DNA of 64,000 nt from Bacteroidota bacterium (GCA_023428695.1 JAEYWY010000030.1:280065-344064); one strand, 5' to 3'. Positions 8,172-16,742 are shown, counted from the stretch's first letter. Notes: generated by a model from the sequence alone, not told the origin. A program made the numbers and translations.

Positions 8172-10568
8172 CTAAAGTTTTTTTCGTTTGGCCATAAATG
8201 ACACAGCAACAGAAGTAAATCCAACCACACTGATACTACTCAGCGGCATGAGTACCGCGGCAATAAGCGGCGTCAACAAACCTGATACTGCAAAGCTCAA
8301 TGCGATTGCGTTATACAGGAACGAAATCACAAATCCTGTTTTCAGAATTCGCGATGCGACTTTCGCAAGCGCGATAAACTTGTCAAGCGAGCCGACGCGA
8401 CTGCCGTGAAGGATGGCATCACAAGCTGGTGTAAATACACCCGTATCGTCGGTAACGGCGACACCGACATCGCTTTGTTTGATTGCACCGGAGTCGTTAA
8501 GTCCGTCGCCGATCATCAGAACACGCTTACCATGACTTTGCAAATTCTTAATGTAGTCAAGCTTATCATGCGGCGACTGATTGAACAACGTCGGAACGTT
8601 ATCGCCAAACAGTCGCGCCATACGTGACCGATCCGAATCATTATCTCCCGAAATCAAGGCAACAAAACGATTCCCGAGACGCGCCAGCATCGGCCTGAGT
8701 CCGTCACGTATTGCTGTAGATATCGGATAGTATCCAATAACGATGTCATCAACGGACAGGTAAACAACAGAACCGGATTCGCGATCTGCCAAAGCCGCAC
8801 CAACAAAAGATACGGAGCCAAGTTTGTAATTATGTCCCTGGCTTTCGCCTTCAAGCCCTTTACCCGGCAATTCTCTGAAACCGGAAATCGCTTGGGCACC
8901 GGTTGCCCTGATACTTCTGTTAATCAGTGTACTCAGCGGATGCGTAGAGTAGCCCGTGAGTTGCTTCACCACGGCCTGCTGGTCTTCGGTGAGTGTTGTT
9001 CCCACAAACCGGATGTAGGGTGCGTCGCCATGGGTCACAGTGCCCGTCTTGTCGAAAACAACTGCATCAACGGCCGCGAGCCGTTCAATGACGTCAGCGT
9101 TCTTCAGGTAAAAGTGATGTTTACCAAAGACGCGAAGCATACTTCCATACGTGAATGGCGCGGAAAGTGCAAGCGCACATGGGCATGCCACCATTAACAC
9201 GGCAGTGAGTACAAGCCACATCCGCGACGGATCGGTGACAAACCAGTATACTGCCGTCACCGCCGCGATGCCAAGCACCGCCCAGGTAAAAAGCCGGGCT
9301 GCGCGGTCAATCGTTTTGCGATATTTACTTTCCGCTGACTTCTGAAACGCGTCACTGTTCCATAAACTGGTCAAATGACTTTGTGAAGTTTTCTTTTGTA
9401 CAACCAGTTCAACCGGTTTACCTATCAGTCTGCCGCCGGCATAAACCGTGTCACCCTGCGTCGCAGTTACCGGCTTTGATTCACCTGTGACAAAGCTGTA
9501 GTCGATAATGGCTTCACCTTCGATCAGTACGCTGTCAGCGGGAATGATTTCGAGGTTACGAACACGAATGTGATCACCCTTTTCCAATTCATAAATGATG
9601 ACGGGAGTCCATTCACCGGCTGACAAACGCTGAACTGCAAGCGGAAAGTATGACTTGAAATCCCTGTCAAAGGCAAGACTTTCATATGTTTTTCCCTGGA
9701 ACCAACGACCGATGAGCAGGAAGAACACCAATCCTGTAAATGAATCGAGATATCCGGGGCCTGTTGCCGTGACGATATCCCAGGTGCTTCGTGCAAACAA
9801 CGCGATTAGCCCTACCGCTATTGGCACGTCGATATTGATTTGCCGTTCGCGAAGACTCCGGTAACAAGCCTGAAAATAGTCGTAACCACTGTAAACAAGC
9901 ACAGGGATCGAAAGGCCAATATTCAGAAATGAGAATATCCGCTGCAATGCGTAGTCGTTGTGATCAAGCCCGAGATATTCGGGAAAGCTGAAGAGCATCA
10001 CATTCCCAAAGCAAAAACCGGCAACTGCCAGTTTGATGAGAAGGCTTCGGTCAATCGTTGCGGCTGCCGTGGCCGATGCTTCGTTCGCCAGGTTGATTTT
10101 GGGTTCATATCCAAGCGACGCGAGCAGTCGCGCAACCTCGCTCAGCTTCACGCGTGACGGTACAAAATCAAGTTCAACCGTCTTGCGCGCAAAGTTCACC
10201 TCCGACCTCAGTATTCCGGCATTGAGCTTTTGAAGATTTTCAAGAAGCCAGATGCACGAAACACAATGAATTGCCGGAACGTAAAATTTTGCACGAACAA
10301 AATCCTCTACATCAAACGCAACAACCTTCTTCCGGATTTCCGGTTTATCCAGGTACGCGTATGCGTCGTCACTGATGTCTCTGACCTGGATCCCCGCATT
10401 ACGGTCGAGTGAATAATATTCACAAAGGTCATTCGTGTGAAGGATTTCATACACCGTCTTGCACCCAAAGCAGCAAAAGCTCTTGTCGTCCAGCCACAGA
10501 GTTTCTTCACATGTGTTTCCACAGTGAAAGCAGGCCACGTCCGTCTTAAGCGGTACTTCTAATTCCAT
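8172..10568 (-). CDS. ccoI: CcoI/FixI, copper-translocating P1B-type ATPase
   Basis: This inner-membrane pump exports copper that is needed to build the CuB centre of cbb3 oxidase. The 798 residues begin with a cysteine-rich segment (C13, C16, C20, C32, C33, C36) typical of the CcoI branch and a heavy-metal-associated domain with C102 and C105. The ATPase core follows: TGES at 361-364, the transport motif CPC at 462-464, the phosphorylation site D506 in DKTGT, and GDGLNDSGAI. Length and motif order are complete. It starts 23 bases after usp and is followed directly by ccoS, which supports the CcoI assignment over a general copper exporter. Confidence 0.95.
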   Translation of the reverse strand: MELEVPLKTDVACFHCGNTCEETLWLDDKSFCCFGCKTVYEILHTNDLCEYYSLDRNAGIQVRDISDDAYAYLDKPEIRKKVVAFDVEDFVRAKFYVPAIHCVSCIWLLENLQKLNAGILRSEVNFARKTVELDFVPSRVKLSEVARLLASLGYEPKINLANEASATAAATIDRSLLIKLAVAGFCFGNVMLFSFPEYLGLDHNDYALQRIFSFLNIGLSIPVLVYSGYDYFQACYRSLRERQINIDVPIAVGLIALFARSTWDIVTATGPGYLDSFTGLVFFLLIGRWFQGKTYESLAFDRDFKSYFPLAVQRLSAGEWTPVIIYELEKGDHIRVRNLEIIPADSVLIEGEAIIDYSFVTGESKPVTATQGDTVYAGGRLIGKPVELVVQKKTSQSHLTSLWNSDAFQKSAESKYRKTIDRAARLFTWAVLGIAAVTAVYWFVTDPSRMWLVLTAVLMVACPCALALSAPFTYGSMLRVFGKHHFYLKNADVIERLAAVDAVVFDKTGTVTHGDAPYIRFVGTTLTEDQQAVVKQLTGYSTHPLSTLINRSIRATGAQAISGFRELPGKGLEGESQGHNYKLGSVSFVGAALADRESGSVVYLSVDDIVIGYYPISTAIRDGLRPMLARLGNRFVALISGDNDSDRSRMARLFGDNVPTLFNQSPHDKLDYIKNLQSHGKRVLMIGDGLNDSGAIKQSDVGVAVTDDTGVFTPACDAILHGSRVGSLDKFIALAKVASRILKTGFVISFLYNAIALSFAVSGLLTPLIAAVLMPLSSISVVGFTSVAVSFMAKRKKL

Positions 10569-10591
10569 GAATCAGCAACTGGATTAATTGA

Positions 10592-11431
10592 TCACTCCTG
10601 TTTGAGATTACAAGTCCATATCGGAAGGTCGGCATGATTAACCACGTCTTCGGTCACACTTCCCGCAAAGAAATGCGCGAGCCCCTTTCGGCCATGTGTT
10701 CCCATCGCCAGCAAGTCGGCACTGATGTGGTGACTGAAGTTGATGATGCCTGACTCTTCATACAGGTCGTTGAAAATATTGATGGTATAGTTCTGAAGCA
10801 TAAACCTCGTCGCGAATTCCTGGAGGCGCACACGAGTCGTGGCATCTGCCGTGAAATTCGCCGGCGTATTAATCCAGACGATATGAAGTTTTGCATTAAA
10901 AAAATTCTGGAGGGCTTTAACCCGCATGACAAGTCCCTCCTGGTTAGCGGTTTCGAGCGTGCTGGGAAATACGATATCATGAATCGATCCCACGTCGATT
11001 GTATTTCGGACCACGAACACGGGCACAGTCGCGTGTCTCACGATTTTTTCGGTATTTGATCCTATGAGAACCTCACGGATTCCCGAGGCACCGCGTGTTC
11101 CCATGATGATCAGGTCAATTGATTCGGAAGCCGCGTAATCAAGAATCATCCGCGACGTCTCACCAAAAACAACTTTTGTCTTAAGCGGAATGTCGTTCTT
11201 GTTTTCTTCAATCAGTTTTGCAAACTCAGCTTGCGACTTCTCCTCCAGTTCGCGAAAAAGGGTTTCTTCCAGGGAAAGGACGGGCATCAGCACGGCGTCG
11301 TGCAGAACGGGCAATTCGATCACATGCAAAACATGAACTTCGCCGCCGGAACGGGCCGCTACCGAAAGCGCTGATCGAAACGCGTGCCTGGCAGGCGTCG
11401 AAAAATCGCAGGGGACAAGAATCTTTTTCAT
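10592..11431 (-). CDS. Universal stress protein with two UspA domains
   Basis: The 279 residues contain two tandem UspA folds. The first starts MKKILVPCDFSTPARHAFRSALSVAA and ends with the nucleotide-binding pattern GTRGASGIREVLIGSNTEKIVRHATVPV. The second half ends with MGTHGRKGLAHFFAGSVTEDVVNHADLPI in part, again of the ATP-binding Usp type. The protein is cytoplasmic. It is the first gene of the usp-ccoI-ccoS-hemN operon, directly downstream of the FNR/CRP-like promoter, and Usp genes in low-oxygen regulons are known from other bacteria. Its specific partner is unknown. Confidence 0.92.
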   Translation of the reverse strand: MKKILVPCDFSTPARHAFRSALSVAARSGGEVHVLHVIELPVLHDAVLMPVLSLEETLFRELEEKSQAEFAKLIEENKNDIPLKTKVVFGETSRMILDYAASESIDLIIMGTRGASGIREVLIGSNTEKIVRHATVPVFVVRNTIDVGSIHDIVFPSTLETANQEGLVMRVKALQNFFNAKLHIVWINTPANFTADATTRVRLQEFATRFMLQNYTINIFNDLYEESGIINFSHHISADLLAMGTHGRKGLAHFFAGSVTEDVVNHADLPIWTCNLKQE

Positions 11432-11451
11432 GGTTTGACAGGATTAATGAA

Positions 11452-11516
11452 CAAAACTATCTGATTCTTAAGGCACGGGTATTGACCGGAGTCACGGAAA
11501 TCCATGACAAAAATCA
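11452..11516 (-). promoter_or_regulatory. usp-ccoI-ccoS-hemN promoter with two FNR/CRP-like boxes
   Basis: On the minus strand a perfect -7 element TAGTTTTG (11459-11452) lies 20 bases before the usp ATG. There is no TTG at the -33 position. Instead a symmetric box TGAC-CGGA-GTCA (11483-11494) is centred 29.5 bases above the -7 element, which is about -41.5 from a start near 11447, the class II activator position. A second box, TGAC-AAAA-ATCA (11505-11516; TGATTTTTGTCA on the minus strand), is centred exactly 22 bases further up. The box-to-box and box-to-(-7) distances are the same at ccoNO. Confidence 0.75.
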
Positions 11517-11579
11517 GTTGGCTGCGGCAGGCACGTGGATTATCAATATTTGTCTGATAACACACTAAAGTTCAAATCA

Positions 11580-12146
11580 ATGAAGATGATCAGCGATCAA
11601 CGCGTGGCGATCCTCGCCCATCATGGTGTCGACCAGCAGGAACTGACGACGATCCGGGAATTCCTCGAAAGAGCAGGGGTTAAAACAGATACCATTGCCA
11701 CGGAAGGCCGGGAGGTAAAGGGCTGGGAACAACATCAGTGGGGAATCCGGCTGCGGGTTGACAAGCAGATCAGTGCCGTCAAGCCCCTTGATTACGATGG
11801 GGTATTCATTCCTGGAGGGCCGCTGCACGCCGATTCATTACGTGGAAAGTCACACGTGATAGCATTCGTAAAAGAACTCTTCGGTGCCGGAAAGGTTGTC
11901 GCGAGTATAGGGCATGGTGTCCAGGTGCTGATAAGTGCAGGCGTACTCAACGGCCTGAAAGTAAGCTCGCTTTCGTCAATCACCGCCGATGTCCGGCATT
12001 GTGGCGCCCTTGTTCAGGATGACGCAATCACGGCCGACAACGGCGTGATAACGGCACGAAGTGGTGACCAACTCGATCGTTTTGCACAAAACATGATTGA
12101 TCTGCTAAAAACGGATGTCAAACAGCGTGTTGATGTGATCATTTAG
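11580..12146 (+). CDS. PfpI/DJ-1 superfamily protein lacking the nucleophilic cysteine
   Basis: The 188 residues have the flavodoxin-like PfpI/DJ-1 layout: RVAILAHHGVDQQEL at the N-terminus, YDGVFIPGG (about 72-80) and the nucleophile-elbow segment VVASIGHGVQVL (about 107-117). In PfpI-type peptidases, deglycases and glyoxalases that elbow is normally A-x-C-H-G; here the cysteine is G111 (codon GGG at 11910-11912), so the usual chemistry should be lost. The following histidine is kept. Start at 11580 (MKMISDQR) with 11586 as an alternative; the longer frame from 11535 has no family support. It is divergent from usp and shares the intergenic region with the FNR/CRP-like boxes. A -7-like AATATTTG is at 11545-11552. 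Confidence 0.85.
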   Translation: MKMISDQRVAILAHHGVDQQELTTIREFLERAGVKTDTIATEGREVKGWEQHQWGIRLRVDKQISAVKPLDYDGVFIPGGPLHADSLRGKSHVIAFVKELFGAGKVVASIGHGVQVLISAGVLNGLKVSSLSSITADVRHCGALVQDDAITADNGVITARSGDQLDRFAQNMIDLLKTDVKQRVDVII

Positions 12147-12181
12147 GCCCCCGAAGGTGGCATTTTTGTACCGATCAGCAA

Positions 12182-12211
12182 TTGAAATTCGGTTTCGGAT
12201 TCCTACATTTA
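12182..12211 (+). promoter_or_regulatory. Bacteroidota-type promoter TTG-N19-TACATTTA
   Basis: TTG at 12182-12184 is followed by exactly 19 bases and then TACATTTA at 12204-12211, one base off the TAnnTTTG consensus. The expected start of transcription is near 12216-12218, about 15 bases before the ATG at 12232. This supports the shorter start for the downstream gene. Confidence 0.6.
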
Positions 12212-12231
12212 CGGGATTTCGTAAATCCGGC

Positions 12232-12552
12232 ATGCAAATCACCCTAAACCAATTCAAAACCTTACTGCATTCAGTGAAGGATCAGCAGATTGGCGTGAAG
12301 GTAAAAACCCACACAGGCTGGAGTTCAGACTACCTCAATATTATTGGTTTTATTGCGTCAACCCGGGATAAGGAAAATAAGACCTTCACCGGAGTCGTCC
12401 TTTCAAATACAACTGAAACCGAAGGTATCCTGATTAACAACATATCCTCGATCACCGCTTTTGAACTTCAGCACGAATGCGAAGACTTTAAAGGCGGCAT
12501 TGTCTATCACCTTCGCGATAATATTTCGCTGAAGACGCTCATTCTTAATTGA
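12232..12552 (+). CDS. Hypothetical protein, about 106 residues
   Basis: I do not recognise this protein. From the ATG at 12232 (MQITLNQFKTLL) it reads as a soluble, mostly beta-strand protein with alternating hydrophobic residues (IGVKVKTHTGWSSDYLNIIGFIAS, in part; TFTGVVLSNTTETEGILINNISSI, in part). It has no signal peptide or membrane helix. The promoter just upstream supports the start. It converges on the first response regulator and overlaps its end by eight bases. The longer frame from 12157 would run through the promoter. Confidence 0.7.
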   Translation: MQITLNQFKTLLHSVKDQQIGVKVKTHTGWSSDYLNIIGFIASTRDKENKTFTGVVLSNTTETEGILINNISSITAFELQHECEDFKGGIVYHLRDNISLKTLILN

Positions 12553-12985
12553 CTCCCTGCCTCGATATCACTTGCACTGTTTCAACAGCCCTCGCGTACT
12601 GATCCAGTATTTGTTGCAGTTGGTTCACCAGGTTTTCCTGGCTGCAAGGCTTTGTCAGAAAATCTGCAGCTCCAAGTAGGCGGGTTTCTTCCACGTCGCG
12701 CTGATTCGCCGATGTCGAGTAAATTATCACGGGAACATCAGCATACGCACCAACCTTCTTCAGCTCAGCAAGAAACGTTCGTCCGTCGACAAGCGGCATA
12801 TTCAAGTCAAGAAATATGATATCAGGCATCGGAACGTCGTGATTCTGAAACGCCTTTAATGCACTTGCCGAATCAGAAGATTTGAAGCAGATGATTTTCT
12901 GATCAATTGTGTTTACTGCTTCGCAAAAAAAGTCCAGGTCATCGGTGTCGTCATCAATCAAATAAAGTGTCCTCAAGCTTTCCAT
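12545..12985 (-). CDS. Single-domain response regulator (Rcp1-like)
   Basis: The 146 residues form one receiver domain with no output domain. The acidic pocket is D11-D13 (LIDDD), the phospho-acceptor is D60 in PDIIFLDLNMP, the switch residue lies in VIIYSTSA, and the conserved lysine is in FLTKP. This Rcp1/CheY-like type receives phosphate from sensor kinases and acts by protein contact. It shares long segments with the regulator at 13634-14026 (PDIIFLDLNMP, IIYSTSA, ETR-LGA), so the two are paralogues. No kinase gene adjoins it. Confidence 0.92.
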   Translation of the reverse strand: MESLRTLYLIDDDTDDLDFFCEAVNTIDQKIICFKSSDSASALKAFQNHDVPMPDIIFLDLNMPLVDGRTFLAELKKVGAYADVPVIIYSTSANQRDVEETRLLGAADFLTKPCSQENLVNQLQQILDQYARAVETVQVISRQGVN

Positions 12986-13128
12986 AGGCGCCGATTTCAG
13001 GTCAAGTTACGGTACAACAAGATCATTAAGAACCTGCGATAATTGAGCGTTCAATAAGTAAGGTCAAACCATCGTCACACACGATAAACGACAAGTGCAC
13101 TCGCCTGCTTAGAGAGACACAAAACTGT

Positions 13129-13506
13129 TTAACGCCCGTCGCCCGATGGATGTAAAAACTTCTTGATTTTCTGTAGTAATACCGAAATTGAAAAAGGTTT
13201 CTCGAGATAGTCTTCAGCGCCGGCTTTTTTCGCCAGCATACCGATCTCCGGAGTGGCGGAAATCATGATGACAGGTATATCCCGGGTTAATTCACGCGAC
13301 TTCAGGTATCGACAGGCCTCAAGCCCGTCGATACTGTCCTTCAACTGCCGGTCGAGAATAAATAGATTGGGCAGCTGCCTTCTCTCCTCGTACACAATCC
13401 GGCCATCCGATGAGACTTCAATCTCATACCCTTCCCGCTTAAGGATGATCGAAAACAGCTTCTGAATCGAAGGATCATCCTCTGCAATCAAAATTCTTTG
13501 TCCCAT
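13129..13506 (-). CDS. Single-domain response regulator
   Basis: This is a 125-residue stand-alone receiver domain starting MGQRILIAEDDPSIQKLF. Acidic residues E9, D10 and D11 and phospho-acceptor D52 (LFILDRQLKD) are present, followed by VIMISAT and the conserved lysine in YLEKPF. The segment after D52 (KDSIDGLEACRYLK) is longer than in typical CheY. The ATG at 13506 is chosen because the in-frame extension to 13605 precedes the conserved first strand. It belongs to a different subgroup from the two flanking regulators, and it lies on the same strand as them. Confidence 0.92.
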   Translation of the reverse strand: MGQRILIAEDDPSIQKLFSIILKREGYEIEVSSDGRIVYEERRQLPNLFILDRQLKDSIDGLEACRYLKSRELTRDIPVIMISATPEIGMLAKKAGAEDYLEKPFSISVLLQKIKKFLHPSGDGR

Positions 13507-13633
13507 TTTTTTGTGAGGTTTTGACTTCCTTTTCAAAAGACCATACCAGTCATGGGCGATAATGCCGGTCGTCAATATCACGGGGTAATGGTGAGAAAAA
13601 TTCACATTTCTAAGGCAGCGCGGTTTACAATGG

Positions 13634-14026
13634 CTACTTTAATTCCGACAAACAATCATTAAGAGCGGCGATCAGATCCTCAAGTCTGCTCGACTTGACA
13701 ACGTAAGCAGATGCGCCCAGTTCTCTTGTCTCAATAAGATCACGTATATCGGCCGATGTGGAGTATATGATTACCGGTATTTGTTTCAGATGCTCCTTTT
13801 TTCTGATTTCCGCGAGACATTGTTTGCCACCGATCTTCGGCATATTAAGATCCAGAAAAATAATGTCAGGCAGGCGCTCTGCCGAATCAAGGCGGTCGAG
13901 CGCAGAAGATGCACTGTACTCACTCACCAGGTCGATCGAAATACCAGCATCTTCAAGTGCCATGGAGAATATCTCGTGATCATCCACATCATCATCAATC
14001 AACAAACATGTCCTGATATTCTTCAT
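13634..14026 (-). CDS. Single-domain response regulator (Rcp1-like)
   Basis: This 130-residue receiver-only protein starts MKNIRTCLLIDDDVDDHEIF. Acidic pocket D11-D13 and phospho-acceptor D59 (PDIIFLDLNMPKIGG) are present, as are VIIYSTSA and a lysine in AYVVKSS, where the usual following proline is missing. It is the closest relative in the window of the regulator at 12545-12985. Start at ATG 14026; a longer frame to 14077 has no support. The output partner is unknown. Confidence 0.92.
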   Translation of the reverse strand: MKNIRTCLLIDDDVDDHEIFSMALEDAGISIDLVSEYSASSALDRLDSAERLPDIIFLDLNMPKIGGKQCLAEIRKKEHLKQIPVIIYSTSADIRDLIETRELGASAYVVKSSRLEDLIAALNDCLSELK

Positions 14027-14135
14027 CGGAATTTTAAATGTACGAGTTATTACCTCAGAATAACGAAAGCGATGCAATATCGTTGACCAGGATCAGTGCG
14101 AAATAGATCACAACCTTACACCTGCTGTTCACCCG

Positions 14136-15131
14136 TTACAACTTCTTATCTACTTCATCGATAATTTTCAGAGCATCCTTTGTCCGACGGCTCGGCTTAA
14201 AACGATAAACAAAATTCATTCTGAATTGACCCGAATTTACGTTTACCGTTCTTTCTTCATGCCGTGGAAAGTGAAATCCTGTCGAGATCGCAAAAAAATT
14301 GATACTCCACCTGTCCGTATTGTAACCTGCGGCCCCACGCAGAAATGTATTCGGACTTACTCCCACGTTAGTGGTGACGTTATTACCATCGAAAAATTGT
14401 TTTATCGTTGCATTCAGACTCGCCGATGCTGACGCTGTCAGGAAAACTCTGCCCAGGACCCATGTGTACGCGTAGCCACCATTAGGTCCAAACTCGAGAT
14501 AACGCATCTTATCTGTGTCGATTTCGGATTTGTTCATCATAGAAGGAACGATCGCACTATCGCCTTTGATCCGACCTACATACATTTCCATCCCAAGAAG
14601 AAATGAACCGGCTGATCGTTTCTGTACTTCTGTTTGCTGAAAAACAGCGCGATATGAAAATTTTCTATGATTCAACACATACTGAAAACTTCCGCCAATC
14701 GAACTTGCTGATAAATCAGGACGCACATAAAATTCATCTCCGGCCGGAGCCATAGATCGGTCGGGCAGATAAAAACCCTTGTATAACTGCAGGATAAAAT
14801 CAATGACAAATCTGCGTCCGTAGTTGTTTAGCTGCAGATCCAGATCACGCGTCTCTCCGCGGGTAAGATCCGGCTTCAGAACACCAAATGCAAGATTGAT
14901 AGTCGCGAACCGATACGAAGCACCAAGACCTGCGCTGAACGTCTTATTCGGACTATAACGGATCCGGTAGTCGTCCTGCTTATTGGTGAATGTCATTTGC
15001 GTGTACTTGCGACTGACAAGGAGCCGCCCTATGAGCATACCGTCATAAGAACCGATATATGCAGAATCATATTGACCCGCGCATGGAAGAGCGATGACAA
15101 TCAACACAACGATACATACCCATCTTGTCAT
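14136..15131 (-). CDS. Probable outer-membrane protein, DUF4421-like
   Basis: The 331 residues open with a signal peptide (MTRWVCIVVLIVIALPCAG) and continue with alternating aromatic/hydrophobic strands typical of an outer-membrane beta-barrel: LLVSRKYTQMTF, GASYRFATINLAFGV, LEFGPNGGYAYTWVL, FRMNFVYRFK. The short charged tail is periplasmic. The pattern, including repeated YR-x-A-x-x-NL strands, resembles the Bacteroidota family DUF4421, whose function is unknown; I base this on memory of the family. ATG 15131 is chosen because the frame from 15167 would run through the upstream hairpin terminator. Confidence 0.75.
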   Translation of the reverse strand: MTRWVCIVVLIVIALPCAGQYDSAYIGSYDGMLIGRLLVSRKYTQMTFTNKQDDYRIRYSPNKTFSAGLGASYRFATINLAFGVLKPDLTRGETRDLDLQLNNYGRRFVIDFILQLYKGFYLPDRSMAPAGDEFYVRPDLSASSIGGSFQYVLNHRKFSYRAVFQQTEVQKRSAGSFLLGMEMYVGRIKGDSAIVPSMMNKSEIDTDKMRYLEFGPNGGYAYTWVLGRVFLTASASASLNATIKQFFDGNNVTTNVGVSPNTFLRGAAGYNTDRWSINFFAISTGFHFPRHEERTVNVNSGQFRMNFVYRFKPSRRTKDALKIIDEVDKKL

Positions 15132-15141
15132 TTCTAAAATC

Positions 15142-15165
15142 AAAAAGAGCCGGCATTCCCGGCTC
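15142..15165 (-). terminator. Rho-independent terminator for the 15277-15654 gene
   Basis: Read on the minus strand, GAGCCGG (15165-15159) pairs with CCGGCTC (15153-15147) around a 5-base loop and is followed by five T bases and a T-rich stretch. It lies about 110 bases after the small secreted-protein gene and just before the start codon of the DUF4421-like gene, so it separates their transcripts. Confidence 0.7.
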
Positions 15166-15276
15166 ATGGTGGTTGTTTTTGATGTAGCACATGTTGGCTT
15201 AAAGAGTGTATTCTATCTTCTCTTACAAACTCCGCGCCTCCGTGTCTCCTGCGTTCAGGCGCATCCAACACGCTTA

Positions 15277-15654
15277 TTACTTGTCGGGTATCCGCTCCCC
15301 ATACGTATTGAACATGAATGTGGACGCCTCATTTCCATTCATTATTTCAATTCTGTAATCTCCTGTGAGCAGATGCCTTGTGATCACGCCTTCCTCCCAG
15401 CCCCTGTACTCGGGAGCCTGCAGCGTACTTCGCAGTATCGCCGGGAGTTGATCCGGGTTCAACTGATACGAATTTTCTTCTGTGTATGATTCCTTGTTGT
15501 TTAAGACCGGAATATCATGACCAGGCGTGGCCGGAGTGCGAATATCCTCTTCGACCGTGTCTTGTGAGGTACCACGTGCGAGTTCATCCTGTGCGAGTAA
15601 CGTACCACTCACAGCAACCAAAAAAAGGAAGGTGACAAAAAGTTTTTTCTTCAT
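15277..15654 (-). CDS. Small secreted protein of unknown function
   Basis: The 125 residues start with a clear signal peptide (MKKKLFVTFLFLVAVSGTLLAQ, cleavage after AQ expected). They continue with an acidic, proline-containing linker (to about residue 55) and a compact C-terminal region, LPAILRSTLQAPEYRGWEEG followed by YRIEIMNGNEASTFMFNTYGERI. That last part has the size and strand pattern of a small PepSY/BLIP-like periplasmic domain, but I cannot name a family with confidence. It lies 30 bases after the dehydrogenase gene on the same strand and may be cotranscribed with it. Confidence 0.75.
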   Translation of the reverse strand: MKKKLFVTFLFLVAVSGTLLAQDELARGTSQDTVEEDIRTPATPGHDIPVLNNKESYTEENSYQLNPDQLPAILRSTLQAPEYRGWEEGVITRHLLTGDYRIEIMNGNEASTFMFNTYGERIPDK

Positions 15655-15684
15655 GCCGGTACGCTTAAAAAAAAGATGCCACCT

Positions 15685-16728
15685 CTAGATTTCGTTGTTT
15701 CTGACCGCGGCTCTGTCAGTTTTTTTCGAAACGCGCCCGCGTGACTTACGTGATTCGGCGTCTTTGCCCTTTATGCCAGTATCGTCATCGTTGTATCGCG
15801 GAAGCAGGCGATTTGCGATTGATGCAAGAGTGCCAACCCATCCCGGGGCCATTCCCTCCAGCAGCACAGCTGCTTTTGTTGTCAAACCAAGCAATGCTTC
15901 AACTTCTCCGTACTCAAGCGCGCGAATGATACTCCTTGCAGCGCCATTGACGGACTGTGATAACAACGGAGCGGACCCGGATATTTTGAACCAGGCGTAC
16001 TCAGCCTCGTGCTCCCCCTTGACGGTGATATTTCGTGGACTCCCGGTACGCATAAGATTCGGAACGACTGTCGTAACGTGAATATTTTTCTTTTTCAACT
16101 CCGCGTGCATCCCTTCAGATAGTCCAACGAGAGCGAACTTGCTCGCGCTATACGGCAGCAAATGCGGAACGGCGATCTTGCCACCGATGGATGTGATGTT
16201 AATGATCCGGCCTCCTCCGCGTTGTATGAAGTGTGGAAGCACCGCATGTATTGTATAAAGCGCAGCCCAGAAATTCGTGTCCATCGCTTTTTTGTAATCA
16301 CTTATTTTCATCGCATCCTGCGGGCCAACCTGAATGATACCCGCATTGTTGATGAGCACGTCGATCTGACCGAAGTGACTCATCACCCGTTTCACAAGTG
16401 CGCTCACTTCTTTCCGGCTTGTCACATCGGCAGGGATTGCGATCACATCTCCACCGAGACTTTCGACTTCAACTCGCGCTTTTTCCAACTGATCAACAGA
16501 ACGCGCGCAAATCGCGACTCGTGCACCTTTGCGAACCAATTGCCGTGACAACTCAAGACCTAAACCACGTGAACCTCCTGTTATCAGAAACACTCTTCCC
16601 TCCACAGAAAAACGAGTCAGCATTTTGTAGATGGAGGTCGCAGCAAGGGCCAGCGCGAAGCCTGTGGCACCCCACTTGATGATTGTGCGAATCTGCGAAT
16701 CGTTATCAGATCTTTTTTGTATAGTCAT
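15685..16728 (-). CDS. Short-chain dehydrogenase/reductase with N-terminal membrane helix
   Basis: The 347 residues have an N-terminal hydrophobic helix (about 17-35), then a Rossmann domain with the classical SDR signature TGGSRGLG (50-57). NNAG, catalytic Ser and YSASK (Tyr-x3-Lys near residue 195) follow, so it is an NAD(P)-dependent oxidoreductase. The C-terminal 90 residues (after SINGAARSIIRALEYGEVEALLG, in part) extend past the standard fold and end in a basic tail. The membrane anchor and substrate are not assignable to a named enzyme. It is adjacent to the secreted-protein genes on the same strand. Confidence 0.9.
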   Translation of the reverse strand: MTIQKRSDNDSQIRTIIKWGATGFALALAATSIYKMLTRFSVEGRVFLITGGSRGLGLELSRQLVRKGARVAICARSVDQLEKARVEVESLGGDVIAIPADVTSRKEVSALVKRVMSHFGQIDVLINNAGIIQVGPQDAMKISDYKKAMDTNFWAALYTIHAVLPHFIQRGGGRIINITSIGGKIAVPHLLPYSASKFALVGLSEGMHAELKKKNIHVTTVVPNLMRTGSPRNITVKGEHEAEYAWFKISGSAPLLSQSVNGAARSIIRALEYGEVEALLGLTTKAAVLLEGMAPGWVGTLASIANRLLPRYNDDDTGIKGKDAESRKSRGRVSKKTDRAAVRNNEI

Positions 16729-16742
16729 ATCGTTGGCCGGGA

